NCBI GenBank assembly: GCA_015680905.1
Contig: CM027377.1
Span: forward strand, 2,504,501-2,568,500
DNA: 64,000 bases
Direction of reading: 5' to 3'
Origin: Coptis chinensis
Taxonomy: Eukaryota; Streptophyta; Magnoliopsida; Ranunculales; Ranunculaceae
The notes under the pieces: model-generated
Told to the model about the DNA's origin: nothing
Database searches by the model: none
The model's input: the letters and a program-made list of their open reading frames with translations, nothing else
Position numbers and translations under genes: made by a program
Part shown: piece by piece, positions 35,360 to 46,797 of the stretch
Layout of the letters: each line of letters starts with the position of its first letter
How positions within the stretch are numbered: the stretch's first letter is position 1

Positions 35360-37326
35360 TAATGTCAAGCTTTGACATAGCCAATGATGTGTCTTCCCAT
35401 ACCACATTTATGGTCCATACTGTTTTTGGACAGCTACGGTTGGTTAATCACAACCGCTAATCTCGAGCATAGTATCCAAAGAGTGCATGATGTGCAATCA
35501 ATAATTCAATACTATGCGTTTGTAATTTTGTTAATGAAATTTTGAAAAAATCTTGTAATGTAAACGTTACTTAATTTTTTTTTATTATACTAATGAAAAT
35601 CTAACTCGAGATTTCAAATTTGGCTCGACTGTAAATGTGTGCTTCTGGAGATTTTATTTTATGCAGTAAAAACTATCCAAATGAAATTAGTCAACCTAAC
35701 ATGAAAATCTAACAGAGAAAACTTGTGGTGGTCATCAAATCTTGATCAAGAAACATGCTTGTAGTAGTTGAAAAAATTGTGAATCAATAATTAGAAATTT
35801 AGAACTACAGCTAATGTTATACACTTATACCATTATATTCATCTGCCGTTCTGAAAGTCAAATCCATTAAAGTGCTCTTTTTCCGCCACAGAGATGTTGA
35901 ATAGAACATTTGAACCACATATGGTAATTGGCAACAGCCCCATTTCAGTCTCCATTATTATTATTTTCAGTTTCCCAAAATTAAGGCTTCCTTATTACTA
36001 GTTTAAGACTCATTAAGCTGCAATTTCTACGTACCAACCAGTAGATAAAATACTGCTGGTTGAAAACCCGTCCACTTGCTCCAAAGTGGCATTCATGCAG
36101 ACTAGTGAAAGTACGGAAAGACCACCAAGTGTGTCCTACTTGGACATCTACTACAAGTCATTTTCTTTAGGGTGGTATGGAGTAAGGTCATATCTTTGTT
36201 ACAATCTTACAGTACCTACACGGAGAAAGTGAGGAGCCTCTGATAATCGTGAACCTCTATAAACAACGGGACTGAAAATGTGAGTGGAATTGCCTCATGA
36301 CAACTCATTGAGTTAGCCCCCCTCCCCCCTACAGTGGTGGAGCTCCATGGGGGAGGTGGTGGGTGTTACGCCCTAGCTCACCTAGGAGGAATTTGTCAAA
36401 AAAAAAAGTGTTATGTTCGTAGTTAGTAAAACTGATAATATTATTTGTCCCTATTATACTTTGAATTTTATCTTTGCATTCAAAAAGGACTTTAATTAGT
36501 GGTAAAAATAAGAACTATGAAGGGTCATATTTCTTTTGTTGAGCTGATGGATTCATTAGGACCACTTAAAATGAAAAGTTATAAATACTGTACATGGACA
36601 GAATGTTAATGATAAAGCAAGCTCTTCAACACTACTTATGAATTAGGAAATCTCCATTATATAAATATATTAACATAATTTTTTTTATTTTTAAATATTG
36701 ACAAAATAAATTAAGAAATGATTATTTAAGTAAAATATTTATATATATATTGATGAAGTACTCTTATTGATGTACAATGTTTAACTAAAATAAAACAAAC
36801 TAAGCTAAAGTAGTTGTGTACATACAAATTGAGTTGAAAACTTATAGTGCTCACCCGGAACAAATTTCTGGCTATGCATGCCACTGCCTGGTATGAGAAC
36901 TTCTGTCATGACTCATGAGACTCACTCATAAGTGTCATAACCAACTTTTATAGATCTGGAGGTGTGCTTTGATGGTTTGATCGGTCTTTATTTGATAGAA
37001 AGCAAAGAGCTATTGCTAATCTGATATGCCTTGTACATGTAATAGGAACATCACTATATTCAAATTACTTGCGAGAATACTAGTGTCAAAATTATGATGT
37101 CTCATGACCAAAATATTAAGAGCTCATATAGTGTTGGATTGTTGTATTGTAATAACCATAAAAAAAAAAAGATTGTTGTATTGTAATTATTTTTTAAGCT
37201 CACACTCTTTGATCATTTTCACATTTTATAAGAAGCTCACCAAAAGAAGCATTAACATCAGTTTTTTAAATTTGTTTTTTCTAAGACTGCAATTTATTAA
37301 GATTGACCAACAATTCTTAAAAGTAA
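35360..37326. other. Intergenic region, no gene seen
   Basis: About 2 kb of AT-rich DNA between two Harbinger-like copies. No coding family, RNA gene or large repeat recognised. Confidence 0.5.
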
Positions 37327-37530
37327 GAGCATTTCCAATGCAAGTCATTATTTTTCTCCTCTTTTCACCTCTACGTAGGCAGTATTTCTCTTATTTTCTA
37401 CCGTTTTGGTGAAAAACAAAGTGAAACTATCCAATGCAAATGTGAATATTAATCTCGGACGAGATGTTAGATTCTGTTTGGACGTAAAAATCGAAAAAAA
37501 CGCTCGGAATGAAATGAAACATCTGTCTGG
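37327..37530. mobile_element. PIF/Harbinger-like element, copy C, truncated and in reverse orientation
   Basis: Begins TAA|GAGCATTTCCAATGCAAG, then CTCTACGTAGGCAG and ACCGTTTTGGTGAAAA, which are reverse complements of the right half of copy A. Continues through CGGACGAGATGTTAGATTC and is lost near 37530 with no right TIR. Confidence 0.7.
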
Positions 37531-37805
37531 CAAATTAAAATCTTGCAAAGTGACACATAGCATATAATTTGCAGGAGCATGGAGCACTGTACACCAGAAG
37601 ATACCGTTCTCATATCGTGATAAAAACAAGCAAAATACCACGGTATAGCAAAGTCCTCAATTGGTCAAAGAAAATAAAGCATGTAACACACTAGACATTG
37701 CCCCATTCACAGTTCTCTCCATCAATTCTCTCACTCACTGACTCTCTTCCACCCCCACCCCCAACCATCAACCATCTCTTTCTTTCTTTCACAAATGCCA
37801 AAGCT

Positions 37806-39312
37806 ATGTCTGAGCCTCCAAACACACCATCATCCATAATCCACCACCATCAATATTTCCAACAGCAACAACAACAAAATGCTCATCATCAACCACAACA
37901 ACAACAACAACAACAACCATTCATCTCTCCTTGTCCTTCACCTTCACCTTCTCCTTCCACTTCTCTCATTCGTGAATACCGTAAAGGAAATTGGACACTC
38001 CACGAAACTATTGTTCTCATTACTGCTAAAAAACTCGACGATGAAAGAAGAACTAAAGCTTCCACTACTCCACCCGATCCAACTAACCCGAATAAAACAA
38101 CAACAACAATCTTTCTTCTTCTTCTTCGGCTCGAACCGCTGAACTTCGTTGGAAATGGGTTGAAAATTACTGTTGGAGCAATGGATGTTTAAGAAGTCAA
38201 AATCAATGTAATGATAAATGGGATAACTTGTTACGAGATTACAAGAAAGTTCGCGAATACGAAGCTCGGTCCGATGTATCTAATGATCTTCCATCTTATT
38301 GGAAACTGGAGAAACACGAACGCAAAGAAAGAAATCTTCCAACTAATCTTGTTTCTGAAGTTTTCGAAGCTCTTAATGAAGTAGTTCATCGTAGATACGC
38401 TGCCAAAACTCCCTCTTCCTCATCGAGTCCCGCTGCGGTTGACGCAAAGGGTAATGCTTATTCTTCCGTACCGACGACATTGCTACCTGCCCCTCCATTG
38501 CCTACTCTTCCTCCTCCTCCTCCTCCTCCTCCATCACAACCAACCGTTTCAGGTATTTTGTGTAATTATTATTGGATTTTCGGGTGAAGTTGGAAAATAT
38601 TTATTATTGGTCAAACTCTAACCGTTGAATGTAATAAAAACAGAATAAACACAGACTGATCACTGATATGAGAACAATTCCTTACTGTTTGGATATCTTT
38701 TTTTAAAAGATTTTCTTCGTTTTGCTCACATAGTCCACTAGTTAATTATGAGCTGTTGTATTGAATATTTAGTTACAAGTTACAATTTTTTGAAAAAAAA
38801 AAAAATTACACACACAAAATAAGATGGTGCGTTTTGATTTGGGATTCAATGCATGTCCTGAGTTCACATTAGCATGAATTACTGCAATGCTAGCAAAAAA
38901 GAGAGAAAAAAAAAATTTGTAGCTAAGCAACCATGCATACGTGTGGACGAGCCGTATGGTGCATATCCAATCATTTACTTAATTTTTTTTCATGTTCTAT
39001 ACAATGACAGACGAAACATCAGGCGAGTCATCTGAATCGGACTCAAAGATGAAACGACGACGGAAGATCAAGAATGTGGGCACGAGCATACTGAAGAGTG
39101 CATCAGTACTAGCTGAAACAATAATGACTTGTGAAGAAAAAAGAGAGAAAAGGCACAAAGACATAATAGAACTCGAAGAACGAAGGCTTCAGATTGAAGA
39201 AACTCGAAATGAGGTGAATCGACAAGGAATTGCCGGCTTAATAAGTGCAGTGAACAATCTATCCGGAGTGATACAATCGCTGGTTTCGGATAGGCACAGT
39301 GGTGGCACATAG
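37806..39312 (+). CDS. Trihelix (GT) transcription factor, two exons, one-base shift in the Ser/Thr linker
   Basis: Plant-specific DNA-binding protein. Exon 1 is 37806-38552 and exon 2 is 39011-39312. The N-terminus is His/Gln-rich (CAA repeats), then Ser/Pro-rich. The trihelix domain has its three helices with spaced Trp: GNWTLHETIVL, ELRWKWVENYCW, CNDKWDNLLRDYKKV. YWKLEKHERKERNLP follows, then a Ser/Pro linker with an eight-Pro run, and in exon 2 a basic patch (KMKRRRKIKN) and a charged coiled coil (EEKREKRHKDIIELEERR) likely for dimerisation. Between trihelix helices 1 and 2, near 38108-38111, one base is missing relative to the frame of both halves; corrected length would be about 349 residues. 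Resembles trihelix proteins whose helix 1 reads RKGNWT. MSEPP is chosen as start; an upstream in-frame Met exists at 37698. Confidence 0.85.
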
Positions 39313-41100
39313 TTCATTAATTAACCATTTTTTTAATTATGAAAAATTAGTGATTATTGTTATTTATTAATTTTCAGATTCTCTATTAAATATTTTTCTA
39401 TGTTAATAATATTTTCTTGAAAAAGATTTTTACTTTTGTATGTCTTCTCTTTATTGAAGACTGGAGGATTCAGTAGATGAATCATGGGTTGTGCAGAGCT
39501 CCTTTTTGTGTCTCTTTTGAGTGGGCCGGATGGGTTTGTACAGGTGGTCAAAAGACTATAATGCCCATCCTTCTTAAGGATGTTTACATATACGGTTCAA
39601 CCGTAACAAAATACAGCAGTGAGGTGAAACCGTGAAAATGAGAAACTCTGAAGTACCCATGAAAGTGCAGCTATGTCGTCCAGTTTATGAATTCAAATTA
39701 AACCTAAAAGAGAGCTACATGTATTCCGCTGGTGAATTTGTAGATTTAAGCAACTTAGCAACCACTTTTAGCTGGAGAAATTTCGATGCTAGTGACTAGT
39801 GATTATAGGTTCAACCAAACTATAAATTGCTCATGAAGTGTTGATAAATTCTGATCATTAAGTTTAACATTGGGTTGGAAGGGAAAAGTTGCCGTAGCTT
39901 CTTGCTGAAAAATTATATATATAGAACTAAATCTTTATCACCTCCAAAAAAAAAGTCATTGTAGTTTGGTGATGCAATTAAGGTTTTGTTCGAATCTACA
40001 TTACAATTAAGGTCACCTGAACAAACTTATGCTTTATTATGGAAACATAACCTTAAAGACCTGTACTTGTAGTTAATTATTGTATTAGTAAGATGCTTGG
40101 CTTAAAGTCTTAGTTGCATTGTACAGCTGAAGAGTTAGGTCTCATGTCTCAAGTCTCAACTATGAAAAGAGATTTCCTCAAATATTTGGTTGTAGTAGTT
40201 GAAAGGTGTATAACGTAAGTATGCTACACCTTGTGATGGATATATGAGGGTATATATTATGATTTTTTATGGTTATGGATAATTTGTCTCACTCGATAAC
40301 TAAAATGTTACTGAAACTAGATCTGGAAAATTGGTTGTTTTGATTCAATATCCCTTTGAAGCGAACCAGGGTCCAGGGGTTAGCCATGGTAAACGAATTT
40401 TGCGCCATGTTTTGGAAAAATAAGAACAGCATCGCGACTTATGTACGTACAGTGAAATTGAAAAAAGTATGTAGAATGAAACCTTATAATTTCTACTGCG
40501 TACACCGTTAGAAGCTAGCTAGAAACTTAGAACATGCATGCTTAGGTACGGCAATCACAGTTAACATGTTATGGCATCATGATAGAAGATATCTGCACAA
40601 ATATATAACAAATCTAAACAACAATATTTTACCTGGGTTGAGAACTTTTTGATCCCAGCAAAAGAAAATGAGAGCACGAGTGAGTTGCATGGTGAGTAAA
40701 TTCATTAAGTACAGAGTCCAATAAAAAAAGCGTTCAAAGCTCACGAAGCTTTCTCTTCAATTTGTGAAGAGGAACTTTCACAGTCCAACAAAATAATGCC
40801 ATAAATATTGAAAATCTTATTGAGATTTCTCTCCACCTATATGGAAAACCACGAAAGTACCAAGTAGCTACACCTGAAATTACAAAACCAATCACTACTC
40901 TCTCATGGGCAGTGAGTTTTCTATAAACTGATGTATAAGGGTAAGTCCAATAGTTTTGGGGCTATCCCACTAGAACACAATAGCACAGGAATAGTGTTAG
41001 CGGGATGGTGTAAGTCACACCCAATGGCTTCTAAACCACCTGCAATTGCCAAAAGCATAAAGAAAATATTTGAATTTCTAACCGCCTCTCCCAATCAAGG
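39313..41100. other. Intergenic region, no gene seen
   Basis: AT-rich. Left end is the trihelix 3' flank. No family or structured repeat recognised before the ATATCG array. Confidence 0.45.
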
Positions 41101-41104
41101 CCCA

Positions 41105-41495
41105 AAATATCGAATTCGGTAAATATTTCGGTGTATCCAAAAACTGATATATATTGGATATATCGAAAATATTGGAGATATCTTTTTTTGTTGACCAGTC
41201 AAAATTTTGTTTTGTATATCGATATGTCAGAAATATCGCCGATTATATCAAAAATATCATCAATTATATCGAAAATATTCTCAATATATCCGTCAAAATC
41301 AACAATATTTGGTCAAAGTTAACAATATCGGTTAAAGTCAACAATTTATATCGGATATATCGGTCAATATATATCGTTATATCGGAAATTTTGATATATA
41401 TCGGAAAAAAAGGTTCAATATTCGGTGGATATATATCGGATATATCGATATCGGTGTACCAAAAAAATAATATATATCGGCAATATTTTGGGCCT
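41105..41495. repeat. Degenerate ATATCG-rich repeat array
   Basis: About 390 bp dominated by irregularly spaced ATATCGG, ATATCGA and AATATC words, bracketed by CAAGGCCCAAAATAT (left) and its reverse complement ATATTTTGGGCCTTG (right). Imperfect units with no fixed period. The spurious Ile/Ser/Tyr-rich ORFs here are by-products of the repeat. Confidence 0.8.
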
Positions 41496-42070
41496 TGCTC
41501 CCAATAGCGTGTACCAAATCAAGCAAGTATTACCAAATACCACTCCTAGTGACGTGCAAACACTTTTTACCCGCTATTTGTAGTGGGGTGCTAACAAAAA
41601 CAAAATATATTCTACCCGTCTTTTAGAGTGGCGTGTAGACTATACGCCATTCTGCTAAAACTTGTGCTATGTATAAGTAAATTAATAGTGATAGTATTAA
41701 CGGGTTGGTGTTTTGACACACCATTAGATTAAGATTTTCGCCATATTTGATGGGATGGCACACCATTGGTCTTGGCATAATATCACCGAATTTCAGCACT
41801 ATTTTCGATATAAGCCCAAAAACCAAACTTTGCATATCTGTTAATATCGTTGATATATGGCCAGACAAAAACAATGTAAATTGGGCATAATTGTCAAATC
41901 ATGGTCGTAGGTATTTCATCAGTTATTTCATGGGCACGTTGATAGTCAACCATGTCGATATATCATGTGATGAACTTATAAGGTATATCGATCATAGAAG
42001 AAAATTGTTTGCGTAAAAGCATAGACTTGGTTAAATACATACCTTTTCGAAAGACTTTCTTTGACGCAAA

Positions 42071-42076
<6 letters not shown>

Positions 42077-42131
<55 letters not shown>

Positions 42132-42206
42132 AAAGATTTTGGTATATATATATATAAAGAAAAAAAGATTTTGGTATATATATATATAAAGAAAAAAAGA
42201 TTTTGG
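42077..42206. repeat. TA microsatellite with a repeated AAAAGATTTTGG interspersed unit
   Basis: A run of TA from about 42077 to 42124, followed by three tandem units of poly-A + GATTTTGG separated by short TA runs. A likely slippage hotspot with no coding value. Confidence 0.9.
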
Positions 42207-42476
42207 CATTGTGGAGTCAGGTAACAGCCACATCCAACTGGTTTTGAGTAGTGGGTCTGTCCAAGTATTGGTCCTATTGAAAAGTGATGAACACAGGGCA
42301 ATGGTGCACTGGGCCACTTCTGCCAGCACTACCATACAATTGAGGTGCTTTCGGCCTTTACTTTTTCTACATCAAAATCCAACTCTACATTGAATCGAAA
42401 ATGACATATCTACCCAACAAATGTGGGTAAAATTGTTGACCGGTTGGATCTAGGCAAATTTCATTTCCAATGTGGT

Positions 42477-42908
42477 GCATTTGTTTGCCAAGAGGAAAAG
42501 AATTTAGAGAAATTATTGGTAAACCGCCCTAAGTGGAATTGGAAAAAATTGGATTCTAAATAGAATCTATTTCCTTATTTGCATTCTTGAGAGGACCCTT
42601 GTGAATTCAAAGGAATTTCTTTATTTATTTCCTTATTTGCATTTAAATTGGAAAGAAATAATCCATTTGACGTATAGAGTATAAAGACTTATAAAAGAAA
42701 TAAATAACTAAATTGAGGAACAAATATGACAACCAAACACAAAAATTTACATAGGAATCGAAATCCTATAATTTCTGAAAGTTTGCCAAACACACATTGT
42801 GTAAGTTGGAATCGAATTCTATCTAAGTGGATTCCATTCCAATGGTTTCCAACTCCATTCTATTCCTAATTAGTTTCCAGTTTGAGCTGCTAAACACACT
42901 CCAAATGT
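42477..42908. mobile_element. Possible MITE with weak inverted ends
   Basis: The ends GCATTTGTTTGCCAAG and TAAACACACTCCAAATG are loosely inverted, and the interior is rich in GGAATTGG/ATTCCATTCC pairs, as in hAT- or Harbinger-related MITEs. No target duplication verified. Confidence 0.35.
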
Positions 42909-43285
42909 AAATTTTGTGGTGTAGGATTATTAATAAACTAGATAAACTTTTGTAGTATGTCGACCTGAATCGAATACATACAACTTAGTATGTTTAACTT
43001 CACGATCAAATTCAGTTAGTACAGCACATTGCATTTCGTTGAAAACTACAATTAATTTTCTCAAATTTTTTTATATGTATAATGTCTTAAATCTTGAAAT
43101 ATTGCCTCTTAATTTTATCACAAAACACACTCTTGACGACACTTATTGTAAAATGGCATTTTTGTAGCAAAGAGGCACTTGATTTTTTTTCACCCTCGGT
43201 AATCAAACATCATACTAAAATTTAAATGTGTAAATTGGAGAAAGCAGAGTGTGTAAAAGATGGAATCACATTTCAGTATGTGTAA

Positions 43286-44689
43286 GAACATTCCCAATCA
43301 CAGTCACTATGGAGAAAAATTGACAAATTTCACCATTTTTTGGGAAAAAACCCTTGCCCAATGCAAGGGTGACAAAGTCGGTCAGTTGTAACTAAGTGAA
43401 AACGAGAGTAGCAGTTGCTACCGAGAAAGTAGTTGAGTTGTGAACTTCGGACGAGATGTTTGATTCCGTCTGGATTACAAAACACATCAGACAGAATCAA
43501 ACATCCCGTCTCGATATATTTCTTTTTTTCTAGACGGAATCAAACATTCCATCCAGAGTCCTAACGACTATATCTAACAACGGTTAGAAAGTCAGAATGG
43601 TCAAAAATTAAAACTTTGGTATATATACCACACTTCCAACAATCATATTTCTTATTCTTCAAAATTAGTTCTTAAAAAAAAAAAAAAAAAAAAAATTAGT
43701 TGAATTACTTTCAAATGGCATCTCAAGCATCTCAAGCAACTCAAGAAAGTGGTGGCACTCAATCAAAACCCAAAAAGACATCAACTCACTTTAGCATGCC
43801 CGAAGATCAAGCTATATGTCTTGTTTGGATAAAAATTAGTGAAAACTCCGTTATTGGTGTTTTCCAAAATGCAAAAGGATTTAAAAGTTCTGAAATGGTG
43901 TGGCAGCTATAATGTTAGTAATCGTGACAAAATTAGAATCCGTTTTTTATCTCAAACAACGCCACCATGACACGATATTTGAAAGTGCACAACGCACTTT
44001 TCATAGATGTATTGCCTATATTCATATTACACGCAATACAACAAACTATTCAACACGATATAATTTCAACTCAAATTTTTTTAACACAATGCAACAAATT
44101 CAAATTAGTTACACAACAACAAACTTGATATAAACTAACATAAATAATAATAATTAACATAAAAAAAATCTAAAACTTACTTGAGACGCCGCCACTCTAT
44201 TTGCTACGTGTTGGGTGGATGTTGACGCTAATGGTGGGTGTTGGTCGATTTCATAACGTGGTGGAAAGTTAAAGCCAAGTTCAATTTCGTCCTCCTTGTT
44301 GACGACGATCCTTTTTGCCATTTTTTTTTGAAATTTTGTAATTTCCAAACTATCTACTACACTCCTGGTGTGGTGAGGCAGGTGGAGAATCATTGGTGGG
44401 GGGGGGTGGAGAAGTCATTAGGAATTCAAGAAATTGAAAAAAAATCGCAATGGAGGCGCAATGGAAGAAACTGAAAGTGAGTTGTTTCGCGTCTGTTATA
44501 TTAGACTTACCAGACATAATTTTTCATTTCGTTTCGGGCAAAATGCATCCAGACATAATCAAACATTATGTTCGAGATTCAAACTCATTTTTGTATTGCA
44601 CAGTTTCAGTTTGTTTTTCACCAAAATAGTAGGAAACAAGAGAAATTGAACCTACGTATTAAAAACTCTCGCTTGCATTGGAAATGCTC
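43286..44689 (+). mobile_element. PIF/Harbinger-like element, copy D, 1.4 kb, with TAA target duplication and a decayed gene
   Basis: TIRs GAACATTCCCAATCACAG and CTTGCATTGGAAATGCTC, flanked by TAA at 43283-43285 and 44690-44692. The subterminal blocks CGGACGAGATGTTTGATTC (left) and TTTTCACCAAAATAGT (right) match copies A-C. Unlike those it has an interior with a decayed ORF. A 3-bp TAA/TTA duplication is characteristic of PIF/Harbinger. Confidence 0.8.
43715..43914 (+). pseudogene. N-terminal fragment of a Myb/SANT-like (NAM-associated) transposon protein
   Basis: MASQASQATQ leads to FSMPEDQAICLVWIKIS and NSVIGVFQN, resembling the opening of the PIF/Harbinger second protein and its host relatives (pattern: Phe-x4-Glu-Asp-x-Leu-Cys-x-Ala-Trp, then Gly-x3-Gln). 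The frame stops after about 67 residues and later stretches lie in other frames. It sits inside element D, which supports the transposon assignment. Confidence 0.5.
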
Positions 44690-44692
44690 TAA

Positions 44693-45819
44693 ATGGACTA
44701 ATGGGTTATGGGTATATATATGAAACCTGATTTGGGGGAGGGTAGAAGTGGTAATAGAGATGCTGATTGTGGATTGTCATTGCAGTGGTTATTGATTGGG
44801 TGTTGAGTTATTTTGTTTTGTTGTTGAAAATATGATTTCTGAGTACTACGGCCTGCAGCGGCTGACAATATTTGGCAGAGTCTTCACTCGGGGCTTTCGG
44901 TCAAACCCGTAGTTAAATCTCTTTGACCAGTGAACCCCAATCAAAGATCCTCGTCCGTTTCATTTCCCAAATTACCCTTCCATACCGTAATTGTACGTCT
45001 ACAATTCTGACAAACCGTACAATATACTCTTATCTACTACGGTAAATACTACTTTCACACCGACAGTTACGTGATAAAAAGGAAACGGTTCTTTGATTAA
45101 TTTCTCGCGAAATAGGCACGACTTTCGTGTGCTCCCCATATGCTGTGTAGCACATCACTTTCGGGCTACATATACCCAGTCCAGCCCAAGGTCTACTTAA
45201 CTCAAAGTCTAGGTAAAGCCCGCTTCGCTATACTCAGCTGACGATAGAAGGGCACTGGATCTCTTCGAACTAGGAGAATCTGTATGCTGGGTGGGGATGT
45301 GGTGAACCAATTGTTTGCTCCTCTAGGTGAAGTATCGGGGCTTAAGGAACTGCAAGAAGACGAATGAGTCCGTTATTAGCTAATACAAATTTATATAAAA
45401 CTTTAAAATAAATTGTGGTGTTGGTATCCTAATCTATAACTAATTAGCAAAATTTGCGTGAAGAAATATTATTAAAATTCTGCGCGTTTTGTTTTTTTGA
45501 GTCAGTGGGCACTTTATCTAGTGCCTCATGCAACATGCCCTCAGGCCTCATCAATATCTAAGTTCAAAACAGCCAGCCCCCCAGGGCTCTCCTGTGGCCA
45601 AAAGCAGCTTCTCTTCTCCCCCAAGTTTTTGAATTTGAATTTTGAATCCTTCTCTCTCTAGTGTGCTAACTTTCTTGGACTCTCACTGATTTTAAGAAAT
45701 CTTTATTACTCTGGTTCTGCCACACAGTTTTCTTAACTCATCTTGCTGTCTAGAATAGCGATAGTTTGGTATGTCCTACAAAAAGATAAGATCCTGATAG
45801 CTCTTTTAGCCGGCTAGTT
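44693..45819. other. Region upstream of the LINE
   Basis: No gene recognised. The last 200-350 bp (CT-rich, ending just before ATGGCAGCC) are probably the LINE 5' UTR, but the 5' boundary of the element could not be fixed. Confidence 0.4.
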
Positions 45820-46788
45820 ATGGCAGCCAATTTCCAAGTTATGCTGAGAGGAGAATCATCAAGCTCTACATCTCAAACAAAGATAGAACTGTTACAAACA
45901 AAAATGCAAAACCTCTTTAGTTCCAAGGAAAGGAAGGTGGTGGACATCAAATGCAAAAACTCGGAGAGTGTTATAGATGGAAAAAACATGTTACTGGATA
46001 AACTGTTTGGAGAACGGAAAATGAATATTCAAGATATAGCTGATGAGCTACATCGGAGCTGGCAAACTCGAAGTCAGACAAGGTTGGAATTGATATCAAA
46101 GGGGTTCTATAAGCTACATTTTGACAACACAGAGGAATATGATCATGTGAGAAAGAATGGTCCATGGGTTGTGCACGGCTTTATTCTGTCAACTAAGAAA
46201 TGGAAGACTCCGTCAAAACTGGAGGAAGATCCATCGTTCGATATGGTTAAGTTTTGGGTCCAAATCTTTGGACTACCAGAGAACATGATTAATGAGGAGA
46301 ACATTAAGATTATTGGTTTAAGATTGGGTAAGGTTAAAGCTACGGATATGAACTGCTCGTCAGAATTCAAAAAATCGGTGGCTAAAGTCCGAGTACTCAT
46401 GGATATAAAGGAAAGATTATTAAAAGGGATTGACCTACGAACTAAATCTGGAGATATCTTTCCGGTCACTTTCAAGTATGAAAAATTGGATATTTTCTGT
46501 TATTTTTGTAAAAGAATAGGACATGATATCTATTTCTGTCAACAAAAAGAGAAATACGGGATCAATCTCCTTAAGTGTGGAGGCTTTCCTAGAGACATAA
46601 AACACAATTTCTCCTTTATGCTGAAAGCAAATGTCTTTTTCAATGGAATGACTAATCTAAATCCTACCTCTGTCACATTTTCCGGTACACCACAAAAACC
46701 AAGGAACGATCAAATTCCAGCAAGAAATAAGGGTGCACCGGGGAATCGAAGCTGGGGAGGATCTGGCATCATCGCTACACCACCATGA
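45820..46788 (+). CDS. LINE ORF1, N-terminal part (DUF4283-like, CCHC zinc knuckle)
   Basis: 322 open residues. The nucleic-acid-binding DUF4283-type region includes SKGFYKLHFDNTEEYDHV, GPWVVHGF and FWVQIFGLPENM. It is followed by a CX2CX4HX4C knuckle, FCYFCKRIGHDIYFC. This is the RNA-binding ORF1 protein of plant LINEs. It ends at TGA 46786-46788. The reading frame continues unchanged past this codon to a TAG at 47041, so the TGA looks like a later nonsense change rather than the original end. Confidence 0.85.
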   Translation: MAANFQVMLRGESSSSTSQTKIELLQTKMQNLFSSKERKVVDIKCKNSESVIDGKNMLLDKLFGERKMNIQDIADELHRSWQTRSQTRLELISKGFYKLHFDNTEEYDHVRKNGPWVVHGFILSTKKWKTPSKLEEDPSFDMVKFWVQIFGLPENMINEENIKIIGLRLGKVKATDMNCSSEFKKSVAKVRVLMDIKERLLKGIDLRTKSGDIFPVTFKYEKLDIFCYFCKRIGHDIYFCQQKEKYGINLLKCGGFPRDIKHNFSFMLKANVFFNGMTNLNPTSVTFSGTPQKPRNDQIPARNKGAPGNRSWGGSGIIATPP

Positions 46789-46797
46789 CCAAAACAG

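Noticed and set aside
41976-42335. Tyr/Ile-rich ORFs on both strands
   Set aside because: They are translations of the TA microsatellite.
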